NCBI GenBank assembly: GCA_018141785.1
Contig: CP073341.1
Location: 1,253,118 to 1,317,117, forward strand
DNA: 64,000 nt
Reading direction: 5' to 3'
Source of the DNA: Candidatus Paraprochloron terpiosi LD05
GTDB lineage: Bacteria; Cyanobacteriota; Cyanobacteriia; Cyanobacteriales; Prochloraceae
Shown: positions 63,319-64,000 of the stretch, piece after piece
How positions within the stretch are numbered: position 1 is the first letter of the stretch
Layout: every line of letters starts with the position of its first letter
The notes under the pieces: generated by a model
What the model saw: only the letters and a program-made list of their open reading frames with translations
Database searches by the model: none
What the model was told of the DNA's origin: nothing
Made by a program: the position numbers and the translations under genes

Positions 63319-63942
63319 TCAACGCAGGAAGCTACTAATCAGCCAGAAAAAGGAGAATATCACAAGACTGGTAAACTGTTCCACACTTAATAAGTTGCCA
63401 GACCCTTGGGCAGCTAGCAAGTTACCCAGTCCGTTACCTAATGCAATTGCCACAACCAAACCAATAAATCCGATTAACAAGGAGCGACCAAAACGGTTTT
63501 CCTTGCGGTTGAGGAAATAAACAGTGGCCATAAAACCCAAAGCGATGGGTAAGGAAAGCATAGCCGGATCTTCCCCAGCAACTGAAGTCCAGGTTCCCAA
63601 GGTTAAAAAGACCCCAGCCGGCCAGAGAATATTCTCCCTAGTTGGAGAGGAGATTAAATCTTGTCCCCAACTAGGAGAGTTATTTTCAGTCAAGGGTGTG
63701 GTTGGGGAGGGTGTTTTCACTGCTGGTTCTGCAAAGCGAATCCGATCTGGCACTTTGATTTTTCCCTCAGCTCGCAATCTGAGGCGATCCATGATAATAG
63801 CATCATAAGCAGCCTCAATACTTTCGACGATCTTTTTATCTTCACGATAGCGATCACTCAGGCGTTTTTTTGCATCTTGGATCTCCTCAAAGGAAGCAGT
63901 TTCCTTTACCCCAAGCTTTTCATAAGGACTTTGAACGGTCAT
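63319..63942 (-). CDS. CPP1-like J-domain-related membrane protein
   Basis: 207 aa. The first 75 residues form a degenerate J-domain (SPYEKLGVKETASFEEIQDAKKRLSDRY) lacking the HPD motif. A ~45-aa linker and three to four TM helices follow (WPAGVFLTLGTWTSVAG, LSLPIALGFMATVYFL, SLLIGFIGLVVAIALG). This is the plan of the CPP1-like family (chaperone-like protein of POR), which stabilises protochlorophyllide reductase in plants. The cyanobacterial role is inferred. Confidence 0.88.
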   Translation of the reverse strand: MTVQSPYEKLGVKETASFEEIQDAKKRLSDRYREDKKIVESIEAAYDAIIMDRLRLRAEGKIKVPDRIRFAEPAVKTPSPTTPLTENNSPSWGQDLISSPTRENILWPAGVFLTLGTWTSVAGEDPAMLSLPIALGFMATVYFLNRKENRFGRSLLIGFIGLVVAIALGNGLGNLLAAQGSGNLLSVEQFTSLVIFSFFWLISSFLR

Positions 63943-64000
63943 GTAAATAAAACTCCCTAGATTACAAAGGATAATTGTCGTTGAATTGGTTTTGGGAACG

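Overview
The window looks like a chromosome segment of a filamentous, repeat-rich cyanobacterium. Supporting signs are HIP1-type GCGATCGC octamers in many places, a conserved rpmH-rnpA-PH-yidC-jag block, DUF2808, a Ycf46-like AAA+ ATPase, a CPP1-like J-domain protein, a cyanobacterial Ser/Thr kinase C-terminus, and bacterial group II introns in several copies. No database was searched; identities rest on motifs read from the translations.

Layout. 1-4.75 kb: housekeeping genes (end of an ABC transporter subunit, a frameshifted Ser/Thr kinase, a tandem universal stress protein, an RRM RNA-binding protein, rpiA). 4.8-17.1 kb: an accessory block. On the minus strand a vWA protein, a 1043-aa Tubulin_2-type GTPase-like protein, a MotA/ExbB-like channel with a long coiled-coil tail and, further on, an OmpA/MotB-like partner resemble a Zorya-like membrane motor plus a tubulin-like and a vWA component. 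The last two genes are separated by two toxin-antitoxin pairs, three tandem coiled-coil/TM micro-proteins and a NACHT ATPase. 17.2-19.6 kb: a bisphosphate nucleotidase, gpsA and a broken NUDIX gene.

19.7-41.6 kb: a decaying biosynthetic cluster. It holds a broken Asp/Glu racemase, a three-module NRPS (A-PCP / C-A-PCP / C-A-[PCP]-thioester reductase), an MFS exporter and a GT9 glycosyltransferase. Most carry in-frame stops or frameshifts. Three group II introns (RT/maturase-HNH type) sit in the NRPS gene: two in sense orientation whose exact removal restores the reading frame, and one antisense that coincides with loss of the last carrier-protein serine. A fourth intron copy follows at 41.8 kb. 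One intron carries a second, ORF-less group II intron inside its RT gene. Short palindromic elements are scattered through introns and coding genes alike.

44.5-48.0 kb is the most remarkable part. A Ro60 (TROVE-vWA) gene on the minus strand is preceded on the same strand by seven tandem tRNA-shaped RNA genes. Each has tRNA-like acceptor, D and/or T arms, but the anticodon region is opened by a 45-80 nt insert with a conserved hairpin (CCUUGCC...GGGCCGAAG) that resembles the Ro60-binding stem of bacterial Y RNAs. The bodies resemble different tRNA isotypes (Met-, Ser-, Gln-, Ser/Leu-, Arg- and Leu-like), and five copies have their own good promoter with exactly 18-bp spacing. A matching half-hairpin lies in the Ro60 mRNA leader.

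48.1-56.5 kb: a Era-like GTPase with a DUF697-like tail, then a five-gene glycan/membrane cluster (GT2, an alpha/alpha-toroid protein, an LPG-synthase/flippase-like protein, two GT-C-like membrane proteins) bracketed by an imperfect 34-bp direct repeat. 56.5-64 kb: DUF2808 protein, rpmH, rnpA, PH-domain protein, yidC, jag, an aldo/keto reductase, an AAA+ ATPase, an SH3-domain protein and a CPP1-like protein.
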